The translations under genes were made by a program, and so were the position numbers. Below, piece by piece: positions 23,301 to 32,470 of a stretch of DNA of 64,000 bases. The DNA comes from Rutpela maculata (Eukaryota > Arthropoda > Insecta > Coleoptera > Cerambycidae), in NCBI GenBank assembly GCA_936432065.2, contig OW386285.2, forward strand, positions 168,466,425 through 168,530,424, given 5' to 3'. The stretch's first letter is position 1, and every line of letters starts with the position of its first letter. The notes beneath the pieces were generated by a model. It searched no databases. It had not been told where the DNA came from and saw only the letters and a program-made list of their open reading frames with translations.

Positions 23301-23989
23301 TACTGTGTACTGCTCGAAAATTACAACTTGTCTTTAACACACAGATTGACCCATAGTTCAGTTAGTGATCCACTGAGCATATTAAATGAATTTGCCGATT
23401 AAAAACTCCAAATTTAATAAATATTGTGTCGATGGGGAACGGACAATGTCGGTATAACGGCATAAGACATTATTTATGTACAATAAATTGAATTGAATGA
23501 AATTAAATGTAAACTGATCACTAAATAAATATGAAAACTGTTATGTATTTTTTCCATTATTACTCACCTTACGTTAATAAATATATTTATCCAACACTTT
23601 CGTATAAACTGATCTTTATTCATAAGAAGGTATAAAGTGACCCATAAGTCACTAAAGAGTAATTTTAATATAAAATAAAGTCCAAGGAATTTATTTATTG
23701 TCTCCATTATATGGAAAATTAACAAAACAAAGAATCCATGCACTAACACTTATTTATATTTATGTTAACATTTATTGTCATCATATTCGATTTTTCACAA
23801 AGAAAACTGCTCTTCTGTACACAATTTTTCTCTATACTAGTAACGACGTCTGTATTGCCTGACTCGTGCTGCTCTCCCTGAATTTTTTTAGCAATAACAA
23901 TCTTGTTGAGACTGAATCTTCCAAATAACCCTCCGCCACGGTGGATGATTTCCACACACCGTGACGTTTAAGGGTGGTAATGTCACCCC

Positions 23990-24613
23990 CAGTGGCGGCT
24001 GGTGAAATTTCAATATTTTTTTTCTCGTCTGTGGCGCATGGGACCCATACGAAACTTGGGAAATAACATCTAGAGAAGCACTTCTCTAATGACCCCTAAA
24101 AAATTTTGAAAAAGCAGTTTGCGAAAAAATTTTTGAAAATTCGCTAGCCTCCCCTGGGTCTAGGGACCCCTGTTTACTTTTATTTTTTTTTGTCATATGC
24201 ATTTGACTTTTCATAAAAATGCATCGACAGATTTTGGAGTTTGTGAAAATATTTTCATTACTAACTGAGATACAACGAATTGAAATATTGTAATTTGTTA
24301 AATTGTAAATTACAAAATTTCAATTCATTGTATTTCAGTTAGTAATGAAAATATTTTCACAAACTCTAAAATCTGTCGATGCATTTTTATGAAAAGTCAA
24401 ATGCATATGACAAAAAAAAATAAAAGTAAACAGGGGTCCCTAGACCCAGGGGAGGCTAGCAAATTTTCAAAAATTTTTTCGCAAACTGCTTTTTCAAAAT
24501 TTCTTAGGGGTCATTAGAGAAGTGCTTCTCTAGATGTTATTTCCCAAATTTCGTATGGGTCCCATGCGCCACAGACGAGAAAAAAAATATTGAAATTTCA
24601 CCAGCCGCCGCTG
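23990..24613. mobile_element. hAT-type full-length hairpin element, 624 bp
   Basis: It begins CAGTGGCGGCTGGTGAAAT and ends with its inverse, ATTTCACCAGCCGCCGCTG. GTCACCCC flanks both sides (23982-23989 and 24614-24621), an exact 8-bp duplication. The two arms of about 290 bp are nearly perfectly complementary up to the centre near 24300 (ATTTGTTAAATTGTAAAT). It therefore forms one long hairpin and would be transcribed as double-stranded RNA. There is no coding content; an open frame starting in its right arm (24590) is incidental. Confidence 0.92.
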
Positions 24614-24621
24614 GTCACCCC

Positions 24622-26249
24622 CAGCATTGGCCAAGAGTTGATGAGGAACGGCGCATGCTATGGCCAGTATACAAATCTGCATCAGGCAATTGCAAATAAT
24701 CAGCTACAATTCTTGGAATTTTTGAGAGCTTATTTAATCCAACGCATTGGACAGTGCACTTTCCCTTTTGAAAATTTACGAAAAATCTTTTGTGAGACAC
24801 ATTTTGCGGTCTTAAAGACATTCTTCCTAATCGAATCAAGTGGGTTCACCGAAAATCCTTCATTTAAAACTGTGAAACTTCTTGATTTATTCGTCTTGGT
24901 ATCTGGTATGGATATATATAGATATTATTCTTTATCTCATATCTTCGACGCTTAAGAAGGTCAGTTCACCGCAACGGCAGGCACCGCAAACTCCCAATAT
25001 CAATGCAACCTAAAAAACCCAAACATTTAAATAGGTATATAAAAGCAAGATCATAAAAAACACCTACCTCTGACTCTGACATAAGATGCTCACCGTCAGG
25101 GGCATCCATCAAATATTGTTCGATATGTGCTCTTTCCAAATAATATCAGATAATAAAAAGTACTTAAAAAATATAATAATTGTTATTTTTAATAATCCAC
25201 ATATTCCCATCGCACACAGTGACAATGACACTTTAACAGTTATTACCGCGTTGCCAATTAAAAAAAAAAAATTACCTATATCGATTCTGCCAATTCTACC
25301 AACATGAAAATAAGTTGATAGCAACAGTTACTAAGATCTTATAGCGTCATTGGTCCCATTTGCTACATCTAGGTAAATATAACTACACAGTGAAATTGTT
25401 GCAGTTGCCGTCACCACTTTTAAAGTAACAACAACTATAACGTTGGTGGCGTCTGCTACTTTATAGTAAATGTAACTTGTAGGGAAATCATTTTGGTTTT
25501 TTCAACCATTAAGTTACTGCAATTAAAATCGTCATTTTTCTGTTGTTGAATGAAGACGCCATATTGACACGGATAAAAATATAATTCAATAAAAAATTTC
25601 TTTTTATTATAGTCATTTACAAATATGTTTTCTAAATAGATTATTACTTTATAATATATAAAATTAAAAAAAAAACGTTTTCCATAAAAAATTTTGCAGT
25701 TTTGCTTGTACACATAATTTTTGTAAAAAATTTTTTTTCCGAAAAAACCATTTTCTCGAGGGGGCGTCTTTTTTATCGAAGCATCATGATAACATTTTAC
25801 AGAAAACAAGTGGTGGTTTTAATATCCACACCCAGGGTAAATGCAAAACATCATGATTTATAATATATGCTTATGCATGTTGTATATAATCACCTTAACT
25901 TGGACCTTGGACATATCATGTGCTTAAACTCAGTAAGTCATTAATTTGCTATTCGAATAACAGAGAGCCAAATATATAGTTTGCGCTCTCATTTCGGTCA
26001 GCTGAGCTGTTCCAAAAGTTAGTCATTTCTACTACTTGGTTACGTCCCGTTTACGTAATAACCTAGTCTTCAACACGGTAATGGTAGAAGTACCGGAATA
26101 GTAATTTGCTACGTAATTATTATTCCCCATTTTGGTGAATACTTGGTAGAAGGATGGTTCCCATTACGTAACAGTCCTTAGTTGCGGAAACCTTTAAAGT
26201 TCCCCTAATGGCAACTATTACGTAGAAACTACTAAAATTGCTGCTTGGG
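24622..26249. other. Right part of the CCCAAGCAGCA element, no gene recognised
   Basis: Open frames at 24590-24955 (plus) and 25456-25809 (minus) show no motif I recognise, and the first starts inside an inserted hairpin. The stretch 25330-25450 and 25990-26249 is rich in GTAAC/GTTAC and CTACT motifs, consistent with subterminal binding-site arrays of the surrounding element. Confidence 0.5.
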
Positions 26250-26477
26250 TGTGGTCCAGACCAGATCCTGAGCGGCCCGGCATCTATTCAGGTTTGCTTG
26301 CCTTATTCTGGCGAATGCACCGGGTTTTCCTCCCGCGTTCGCCTCGACTTCCTTATCGCTTCTGCCAGTATGGGGCAGTCTAGCGAGTCGGCGCAATGCC
26401 CTCCTCTTTCGCAATTAGGGCAAAAAGCAGCTGCCGCACAGTCTTTCACCGTGTGGCCTTTTGTGTCACCTTTGTGA
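26250..26477 (-). pseudogene. R1-like ORF1 zinc knuckles and ORF2 start (fragment 2 of 4)
   Basis: On the minus strand one frame reads KGHTVKDCAAAAFCPNCE then RGGHCADSLDCPI, two CCHC-type knuckles at the C-terminus of an R1-type ORF1, and ends at SPE plus stop. In an overlapping frame the ORF2 start follows: ANLNRCRAAQDLVWTT, a block highly typical of R1-clade endonucleases. The overlap of ORF1 and ORF2 is usual for the clade. The upstream side, near 26478, meets Gypsy sequence abruptly with part of ORF1 missing. The downstream side ends at the TG duplication of the 13967-26249 element. Confidence 0.75.
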
Positions 26478-28284
26478 TGGTAAACTACTTGGGATTCTTC
26501 GAAGCTGGCAAACCTTTATTTCCCTGGGGGCATCGCTTTCACCAGCCAGCACTTCTCCAGTGGCATGTACAACCTCAGGGTTCCACTGTTGACAATCTCG
26601 TCTTACATGCCCTAATTTTCCACAGCTATAACATCGAATACCCCCACTTGGCTCCCCACTGCTTGGTTGTTTGCTTTGCTTCCCTGAAAAACTCTCCAGC
26701 AATTGCTTTACCATTCTGTGCAAGTCTCTCAGTAAAGTCTCCAGATTCTTTTTGTCCCAATACGACTCTTCGACAACTGCAGCATTTACCTTCTCCGGGC
26801 TTTGTTGTCGACAATCTCTCTTAATATGCCCTAACTTGCCGCACTGATAGCACTGGATACGTCCGTTTGGTTTCGCTTCTCCTTGTTGTTGGTCCTGTTT
26901 CGTTGGAGAATCCGATTTGGTCAATAATTGACTCATCATTTTCTCCATGTTCTTCAGTATAGTGCTCATGTTCTCTTGATCAGAGTGTGCCTCTTCAACT
27001 GTCACTGCACGCACTCTTGAGCGTGGGGTGTCCTTATAGGCGGCCTCTACTTCAAGGGCACGCACCAAAGCTTCGTTACTACTTTGGTGTCTTGTCAGCC
27101 TCAGGACTCGCCTGACCTCTTCGTCCCTTATGCCATCTAAAAAGGCCCCGACTGCTAATTGTTCTTGGAATTCTCTTGGGGCGCTCGCATATGCCAGGTG
27201 TGCCAGTCGCTCTATGGCAGCTTCGAATTCTTGTAAACTTTCTCCAGCCTTCTGTGTCCGTGATTTTAGCTGGGCCTGGTATAGAGCCAGGTGTTGGTCG
27301 CCATATCTCAAGTCTAATGCAGCTTCCAAAACTTTGAAATCCCTTTGTTTTTCCACTGGGATAGTCTGAAGTAACTCTGATGCTTGGCCCCTTAGTGCTA
27401 AAACCAATGCCATGGCCTTTTCCTCATTATCCCAGTTGTTTGCACACGCTGCTGCTTCAAACTGCCTCTTGTACGTCGTCCAGGAACTTTGGCCGTCAAA
27501 AGAAGGAGGTTTTAGTCGCTGACCTGATGATACCACTTGCTGGCTTCCTCTCTCTCAACTGTCGTTTAAGCCGGTCTATTTCTCCTTTGACTTCTTCTTC
27601 GAACTTGTTTACTTTCTCTTTAACTTGACTGACTTCTGTCTCAACTTCACCTACTTTTTCTTCTACCTTGTTTATCTCTTCTTTGACTTCACTCTTTAAT
27701 CCTTCGTTGGTAGAAATGATAGCGTCCTGCTGTATTTTCATTTGTTCATTCAGAATTTTCCTTAATTCTTCTTGGCGTCTTTCTTGTTCTTCTTTTTCTT
27801 GTTGGCGTCTTATTTCCAGATTTTCCATCATTTTCTTTAATTCATCTCTTTCTTCTTGACGTCTTGTTTCTTGCTCTTCTTTTTCTTCTTGACGTCGCTT
27901 TTCTTGTTCTTCTTTTTCTTCCTGACGTCTTGTTTCTTCATCCTCTTTTTCTTTCTGACGTCGCTTTTCTTGGTCTTCTATAATTTTTCGCAGTTCGGTT
28001 TTTTCTTCTTGACGTCGTCTTTCTTTTTCCTCTTTCTCTTCTTGACGTCGTCTTTCTTGCTGTTCTTTTTCTTCCTGACGTCGTTTTTCCTCCTCTTGAC
28101 GTCTTCTTTCTTGCTGTTCTTTTTCTTCCTGACGTTGTTTTTCTTGCTCTTCCTTTTCTTCTTGACGTTTTCTCTCCTGTTCTTCTTTGTCTTCCTGCCG
28201 TTGCTGCGCCATCATTTTTTGGAATTGTTCGAATAAGTCCTGTATTTGTTTATCGGATGCCATACTTCTTGTTGTTACGGGCAT
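26466..28284 (-). pseudogene. Gypsy-type gag with long coiled coil and two CCHC knuckles (one frameshift)
   Basis: It starts at the ATG at 28284 (MPVTTRSMASDK). Residues about 30-200 are a striking low-complexity coiled coil with repeats of RRQEEKEEQE type; residues 200-245 continue as heptads (VEEKVGEVETEVSQVKEKV). The frame is lost in a GAGAGAGAGG run near 27550 and resumes one frame over at about 27536. There the capsid-like retrotransposon gag domain follows (PPSFDGQSSWTTYKRQFEA, then LQEFEAAIERLAHLAY). Two zinc knuckles follow, CYQCGKLGHIKRDC (about 26850) and CYSCGKLGHVRRDC (about 26620). Gag packages element RNA into virus-like particles. The 3' end runs to the broken junction near 26478. 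Confidence 0.82.
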
Positions 28285-28400
28285 ACGATGAAATTAAAAT
28301 AAAATAAATTTAACTGTCACGTCAATATATCGGCAATGGAACTTTCCTGACAACACTGTAGAAACCTCTTCTTGAACGGTCCAGAAATCTTCTGTTATAA

Positions 28401-28417
28401 TCCCGCTTCTGACACCA
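28401..28417 (-). promoter_or_regulatory. Primer-binding site of the Gypsy element
   Basis: TGGTGTCAGAAGCGGGA on the minus strand, two bases after the LTR end. It starts with TGG as required for pairing with the CCA end of a tRNA; which tRNA is not determined. Confidence 0.7.
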
Positions 28418-28419
28418 AT

Positions 28420-28867
28420 TGTGACGTGCTTACACCCTTTTTGTAAACACCCTGTATCGTGGATTCAGAAATTATAACAACCAGGGTAACACTAAACACT
28501 AATTTATTAACCTACTTAATTACAACAATAACTACTTGGCTAATAACACACTGTGTACTACTTGATCACTTTACTCTCTTCTGTTCTGATCTTACTACTC
28601 TTGCTATCTAAACTGAACTTCCTACTCTGCTTTACTCCATGCTTTATATACCTAAAGATGACAGATCTCGAAGCTTCTCTGATGACGTCATCATACTCTA
28701 GACAGTTCCAGAACAGATTTGTCAACACTCCAGGACCTTCTAGTAAGTTCTTTCTCTGGTAAGTGCAGATCTACTACATTCAGACAGACATTCGAACTAT
28801 TGAATTCTGTGCCTACTACAGTGCATCATGTAACGAACATAACCTTAAATTTTATGTGGTTGCAACA
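28420..28867 (-). repeat. LTR of the Gypsy element (only copy)
   Basis: On the minus strand it begins TGTTGCAACC at 28867 and ends CACGTCACA at 28420, next to the primer-binding site. A TATA box (TATATAAAG, about 28650-28642) lies inside. The end at 28867 is set by the change to foldback sequence that matches 259-900 inverted. The matching 3' LTR is absent. Confidence 0.7.
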
Positions 28868-29523
28868 TATTACAATAGCTTATTCATACTTTTTAACATG
28901 CATTCTTACACGTTTCCATTAAATTCTTATATAAGCTAAACTGATATATACCCATGTAGTCTTATAAAAATAAGTACATCCTTATAAACATGTATAAAAT
29001 GTCTGCTAGGACATTAGTATATTTTTTCAATTTCATTACTCTTCAGATCCCATAAAAAACCTCAAAAATATTCGATGTAATACCTTATTAACACTTTTTA
29101 ATACGTATCCTTATAAATCCTCATTAAATTATTATATAAACTAAACTGATAACAACCCCTCAGATCTTACAAAAACCATATACTAATTGTTTCTTATAAA
29201 ATATTACAGAACTCGCATTTGATTTTACTGATGAAACCTTTTCAGTTTCAACACTGTTCAGATCCCATGAGAACTTATCAAATTAAAAGTTGTAATGCCA
29301 TATAAAAACTGTTTTTAGTATAAACACTTATGGAAACATACCAATAACAACATGGGTATTCCAACTCAATTAAGACTCCTTAGATACTTATTCATCCCAA
29401 TATAATGTCTATATGGCAAAATTAATGTACTGTATAAAACCTTATAATCCAGATAGGCTCTTATGATTACCCATAAAAAATTTATAATTATCTATAAGTT
29501 TGAAATAGGATTTTTTGACAGGG
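28868..29523. mobile_element. Half of a CCCTGTC foldback element (inverse copy of 259-900)
   Basis: It ends AGGATTTTTTGACAGGG at 29523, and the 100 bases before it match the reverse complement of 259-360 with few changes, including the run CTTATGATTACCCATAAA. Similarity continues to about 28880. The other half and its flanking dinucleotide are missing, lost at the 26478 breakpoint. It interrupts R1 ORF1 after the codons for VIATEA. Confidence 0.8.
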
Positions 29524-30029
29524 CTGCCTCCGTCGCTATTACATGTCTGACCTCCTCCTCGGTGGTCCAGGTCCCTAATTGTAATGACCATATCATCCTT
29601 TTTAGCCCTCACATCAATTTTGCCGAGTTTACCAATAGCCTCCTTCAATGGGTCCGATGCTCCTCTGCCCCCCACGACTTCTATAAGCATCTCCCCCTTT
29701 TTAGTCTTTCTGAGACTTGCTACCTCTACTCCTATAGTCTTTATATCAACCTTCTTAATATTCGTGAGAAGGTCCTTATACGAGACTCCCTCTTCTTTGA
29801 GGAAGAGAACTTCATCCCTTCCTCCTCCTCTCCTTCTTCCACCGGTACGAGCCTCTTGTTGGATCGTGTCCGTTCTAGAGCTTCCCTCATTTGAAGTGGC
29901 TGCCATATTTGCCCAGGTCTTCCCTTTCTTCACATCATTCTTCTTTTTTGGCATCCTTCCTGGGGGGAATAGCACTCTTATCTCTCTCCCCTGGCCTTTG
30001 AAGACAAATTCAGTTATCTTCCTTAACAA
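29524..30029 (-). pseudogene. R1-like ORF1, N-terminal half (fragment 1 of 4)
   Basis: On the minus strand from about 30029 it reads a basic, Ser/Gly-rich N-terminus (MPKKKNDVKKGKTWANMAA, RTGGRRRGGGRDEVLF), then SYKDLLTNIKKVD, GEMLIEVVGG and DDMVITIRDLD, the conserved middle of R1-type ORF1 RNA-binding proteins. After RDLD the expected TTEEEVRHVIATEA lies one frame over, so there is a small frameshift near 29570. The gene stops at 29523 where the foldback half is inserted. The start codon is not certain; the 5' end of the element is about 30057. Confidence 0.75.
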
Positions 30030-30057
30030 TACTCTATCTACCTACTCTTTCTTGTGC

Positions 30058-30136
30058 TGCAATTATATATAATTGTAAGTTTAAACTGACAATTATAAAA
30101 TATTTTATACATGTCCTTTCTACGCTTTCGTACATT
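30058..30136. repeat. 30-bp repeat and inverted end, right arm of outermost element
   Basis: TGCAATTATATATAATTGTAAGT... continues the 30-bp repeat in the orientation expected after the R1 insertion, then AATTATAAAATATTTTATA and the inverted partner of the first 50 bases of the window. Confidence 0.7.
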
Positions 30137-30557
30137 ACAAACAAAAATCAAATAAATAAATAAATTCGAAAATTGGAAGAAAAAGCTATGAAAATAACCA
30201 ATCACCGTGTAAGAGTTTCGAAGACTGTCAATCGCACAACGTCAAAAATTATCATATGGCTTTTGACAAATATATGCCTTATCGTCATGGCGACTATGAA
30301 CAAATTTGGTCCCATCAGAAAGGCTTGCTTGCGCTTCTGTATAGTTCCTGTCTTCTGTGACCAAGTCATGAACTATACACGTGGGCGGGTGTTAAGGCGG
30401 ATTCTCATGCATCCGATATCCGACATCAAAATCGTTTCACGGATAAAGAAACATATTAGTTCACATGGATCCGAAATTTCTTACTCGATAATCGTAATTA
30501 TAGTGATATTTAAGCTTGATTTTAGTAACTTTAACAATAGTTTTCGGACACTGTAAA
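30137..30557. other. Flanking sequence, no recognised gene
   Basis: An open frame 30173-30556 (plus, 127 codons) has no domain, repeat or signal I can name and is rich in I/V/K as expected from AT-rich DNA. It ends exactly where element C begins. Treated as unannotated background. Confidence 0.4.
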
Positions 30558-30564
30558 CCCAGGC

Positions 30565-30705
30565 AGCAAGGTGACGTCACTATGACGTCGTTTCAGCGTG
30601 ACGTAAAAATGACGTGAAAAAGACGGCACAATGTCACAGCCTAATGACGTCATATATATGACGTCAATATGACGTCATACATATGACGCCAATATGACGT
30701 ATTGG
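30565..30705. repeat. TGACGTCA motif array, left end of element C
   Basis: Contains TGACGTCA, ATGACGTCG, GTGACGTAA, ATGACGTGA, ATGACGTCAT and similar, spaced about 9-20 bases. The palindrome TGACGTCA equals the known CRE/CREB-type site. Whether it is bound by a host factor or by a transposase is not known. Confidence 0.8.
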
Positions 30706-30785
30706 TAATCAATTTCAATTTTGCGATAAGGGATGCAAACCTCTCATTATAATATTTTTCCACAATTATTAATAAAGTTTTTGAC

Positions 30786-30957
30786 GAAAAAAAAAACCGG
30801 AATGTGCGGGGATCGAACCGCGGACCTCTTGACTCGTTAACAAACAATCAATCAATCAATAACAAGTTTATTAAAATTAGAGTACATGTATGTGCTTCCC
30901 CGGAATCTGGTCCGGAGCCAGCCAGACAACCACTGAACCATTGAACATATTTATTTA
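30786..30957 (-). pseudogene. tRNA-like module in element C (Gly/Glu-like box A, split)
   Basis: On the minus strand the 5' half has TGGTTCAGTGGTT (a box A of Gly/Glu tRNA type, about 30945-30931). After the 30841-30929 insertion it continues AACGAGTCAAGAGGTCCG, then GCGGTTCGATCCCCGC (box B with its T stem, about 30820-30803) and a T run that would stop RNA polymerase III (30797-30788). It lacks a convincing acceptor stem, so it is a tRNA relic or a Pol III promoter unit, not a working tRNA. Confidence 0.55.
30841..30929 (-). mobile_element. Short retroposon with (ATTG)n tail inside the tRNA-like module
   Basis: On the minus strand it starts CTGGCTCCGGACC and ends in about four ATTG units. 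It lies between the box A part and the anticodon-side part of the tRNA-like module, with a short AAC repeat at the junctions. Its TGGCTCCGG core is shared with 32321-32405 and 19881-20010. Confidence 0.6.
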
Positions 30958-31239
30958 AATACTTTTAAAAGCTGTATACCTAGTTAGAAATAGTAAAACA
31001 AAATTATTATTACTATGTGGAACTAGTCACTAAATACTTCTATTTATTTTTATTTTATAATGATTTATTTAAATTAAAATTTCAGGTTGCAAAATATATT
31101 CGGCAACTATGTCAAAACATACTGATGTTTCTATATGTACGTTTTTATTGTAATAATATATTGCTATTATGATTGGTCAAAGATCTCTCTATATATATAT
31201 ATATTGTGAATATATGAATATATATAGTGAACCAAATGA

Positions 31240-31438
31240 CCAATTTTGACGTCAGAATGACGTCATTTTAATGACGTCAAAATAATGACCTAAAAGAAAC
31301 GCGTATTTGACGTCTTCATGATGAGGTCAGAAGTACGTTTTAAATATCACGTCTCTGGTACGTCATTTATTGGGACAATGACGTCGGCGACCAAAAATCA
31401 CCTTTAAAAGACGTCATAATGACGTCACCCTGCTACCT
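31240..31438. repeat. TGACGTCA motif array, right end of element C
   Basis: Around ten copies or variants (TTGACGTCAGAATGACGTC, ATGACGTCAAAATAATGACC, GACGTCATAATGACGTCAC), the inverse counterpart of the left array. Confidence 0.8.
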
Positions 31439-31443
31439 GGGAA

Positions 31444-31800
31444 TTGTTCAACGGCTCCCCCCCACCAATATCGTGGTCGAGTTTAGAAATTCAACCTTCA
31501 AGTTGGGAGAATTTGGGAAAAATTTCACCTCCATCAATTTTTATTTTCGAAGGAATGTTTGTTTATTGTGGTTCGAGTTGGGAAATTCAAGCCTCAAGTT
31601 AGGAAAGTTCGAGAAAATTTTCAAATTTTCAGCCCCCAGCCACCCCACCCCGCCCCCCGTAATCAGTTTTCATTTTGGAGAAAAATTTTTTTGTGAGAAA
31701 TTGGAAAAATTCCTAAATTCCTGTAATAGAATTGGAAATGATTACCCCTCTCCCCTCCAAAAAAAAACACCCTAACGACATCCCTGATTGAAGATATTGC
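31444..31800. other. Flanking sequence between elements C and A, nothing recognised
   Basis: GA- and CT-rich stretch with two diverged copies of a GAAATTCAA.CTTCAAGTTGGGA phrase (about 31480 and 31580). The open frame 31419-31775 begins inside element C and is not supported as a gene. Confidence 0.4.
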
Positions 31801-32287
31801 TACCCAGGTAGCAAGGGTACGTTATAATGACGTCAAAATCTGGTGATTCTGGTCAAAAAGACGTCAGGGCAAAATCGACGACAGAATGACATCTTATAAA
31901 TGACATTAAAATGACGTGCTACACATCACGTCATATTGTCGTCTTTTTTCGGTGTTAAATTTATTTATATTTTATCGGATTACAAACTTTAAAACTCGCT
32001 AATGGCATTTTGTTATCGTAAGCAGAGTGTAAAGTTTAAAAAAAAAATAAACCGTGTCGTGAGGGATAAGTATTGGCGTTTTTATTCGAGGATATAATGT
32101 TTTTTAACATTATCCAAAATAATTTATATTCGAAAGAGTTTGCAAAAATTCGGCAGTTTATTTGTTTAAATTATATTTCTATCTATTCTTTTAAGTAATA
32201 ATAAAATTAGATTAAAATGCATTAAAAAGCAAAATCTATCCGTTGCATGTTCCAACTATAAAGTCTTTAGGTAAGTAGCCTCAGAAA

Positions 32288-32459
32288 GGTTGGTGGCCGA
32301 GTGCTTAAGGCGTCGTCTTCTTGGATGTATGGCTGGCTCCGGATGAGTGCGCGGGGGGGACAATATGTATTCTTAATTTAAAATAAATTTGTTCTTGCTT
32401 GCTTGCGTCGTCTTCCAAGTCATGAGGTCGGCAGTTCGGCCCCTGCTCATTCCGTCTTT
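32288..32459 (+). pseudogene. tRNA-like module 1 of element A (Ser/Leu-like box A, split)
   Basis: GGTGGCCGAGTGCTTAAGG (from about 32292) is a box A and D arm of Ser/Leu tRNA type. After the small retroposon at 32321-32405 it continues AAGTCATGAGGTCGG, then CAGTTCGGCCCCTG (a weak box B) and CATTCCG before a T run (32457-32466) suited to Pol III termination. The matching module in B is at 48547-53209. Box B is degenerate, so function is doubtful. Confidence 0.5.
32321..32405 (+). mobile_element. 85-bp retroposon with CTTG tail in tRNA-like module 1 of A
   Basis: CGTCGTCTTC occurs at 32311-32320 and 32406-32415, a 10-bp target duplication. The insert has the core GGCTGGCTCCGGATG and ends TTGCTTGCTTG. 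The same target was used in element B by a much larger Jockey-like element (48583-53162). Confidence 0.75.
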
Positions 32460-32470
32460 TTTTTTTATTG

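Larger units (their letters stand above)
13967..26249. mobile_element. 12.3-kb TIR element, CCCAAGCAGCA ends, TG target duplication
   Basis: It begins CCCAAGCAGCATT and ends AATTGCTGCTTGGG, with TG at 13965-13966 and 26250-26251. Deleting it and one TG joins the R1 codons QDLVWTT and GKREGEDILIISEP in frame, so both ends are secure. Without nested inserts it is about 3 kb. Near the ends short motifs such as GTAACTG and ACTACTAAAATTGC recur in both orientations. The interior 22885-23985 and 24622-25800 has only broken frames. Nested inside are the foldback 14288-22882 and the hairpin 23990-24613. Confidence 0.8.
26478..28867 (-). mobile_element. Truncated Ty3/Gypsy-type LTR retrotransposon (5' LTR and gag only)
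   Basis: On the minus strand it has one LTR (28867-28420, about 448 bp, TGTTGC...GTCACA), a primer-binding site at 28417-28401, and a gag gene. There is no protease, pol or 3' LTR; the sequence stops in R1 ORF1 near 26478. It was inserted in the CCCTGTC foldback (28868-29523), whose other half is also missing. A single deletion could account for all three losses: pol plus 3' LTR, the foldback half, and the R1 ORF1 middle. Confidence 0.75.
3237..30057 (-). mobile_element. R1-clade non-LTR retrotransposon, split into four collinear fragments
   Basis: R1-type pieces lie on the minus strand in the correct 5' to 3' order: ORF1 N-terminus (30057-29524), ORF1 zinc knuckles plus ORF2 start (26477-26250), endonuclease (13966-12991), and RT to C-terminus (5288-3237). 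The 3' end has a poly(A) tail (T run at 3237-3248). The repeat motif TGCAATTATATATA is found at both outer ends (3222-3236 and 30058-30071), which I take as a 14-bp target duplication. About 3.8 kb of element sequence remains. Part of the middle of ORF1 is missing. R1 elements of known families often insert at fixed sites such as rDNA; here the target is a 30-bp satellite-like repeat. Confidence 0.78.
1..30136. mobile_element. Outermost TIR/foldback element of stack 1 (left end cut by window)
   Basis: The first 50 bases (GCGTA, GGACAT, then AATATTTTATAATTGTCA) reappear as an inverted copy at about 30090-30136 (TGACAATTATAAAATATTTT, then ATGTCC and TACGCTTTCG). Both arms carry the same 30-bp tandem repeat. 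I read this as one TIR element whose centre was filled by the R1-like retrotransposon and everything nested in it. The left terminus lies outside the window, so neither the target duplication nor the exact end can be checked. The alternative is an inverted satellite block that is not a transposon. Confidence 0.45.
30558..31441. mobile_element. Element C: 884-bp TIR element, CCCAGGCAGCAAGG ends, AA duplication, TGACGTCA arrays
   Basis: Ends CCCAGGCAGCAAGGTGACG and, inverted, CCCAGGTAGCAGGGTGACG. AA flanks both sides (30556-30557, 31442-31443). The outer 140 bp on the left and 200 bp on the right carry some 15-20 copies of ATGACGTCA or one-base variants. Between them on the minus strand is a tRNA-like module interrupted by a small retroposon. 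It shares ends with A and B, but its interior is only distantly similar. No protein is encoded. Confidence 0.82.

Noticed and set aside
24590..24955. 121-codon plus-strand frame
   Set aside because: Its start lies inside the right arm of the 624-bp hairpin element and no domain is recognised.
27856..28236. F/L-rich plus-strand frame that looks like a membrane protein
   Set aside because: It is the complement of the RRQEEKEEQE coiled coil of gag; no independent support.
30173..30556. 127-codon plus-strand frame in flanking DNA
   Set aside because: No motif, no start context to favour it, composition as expected from AT-rich DNA, and it ends by chance at the element C border.
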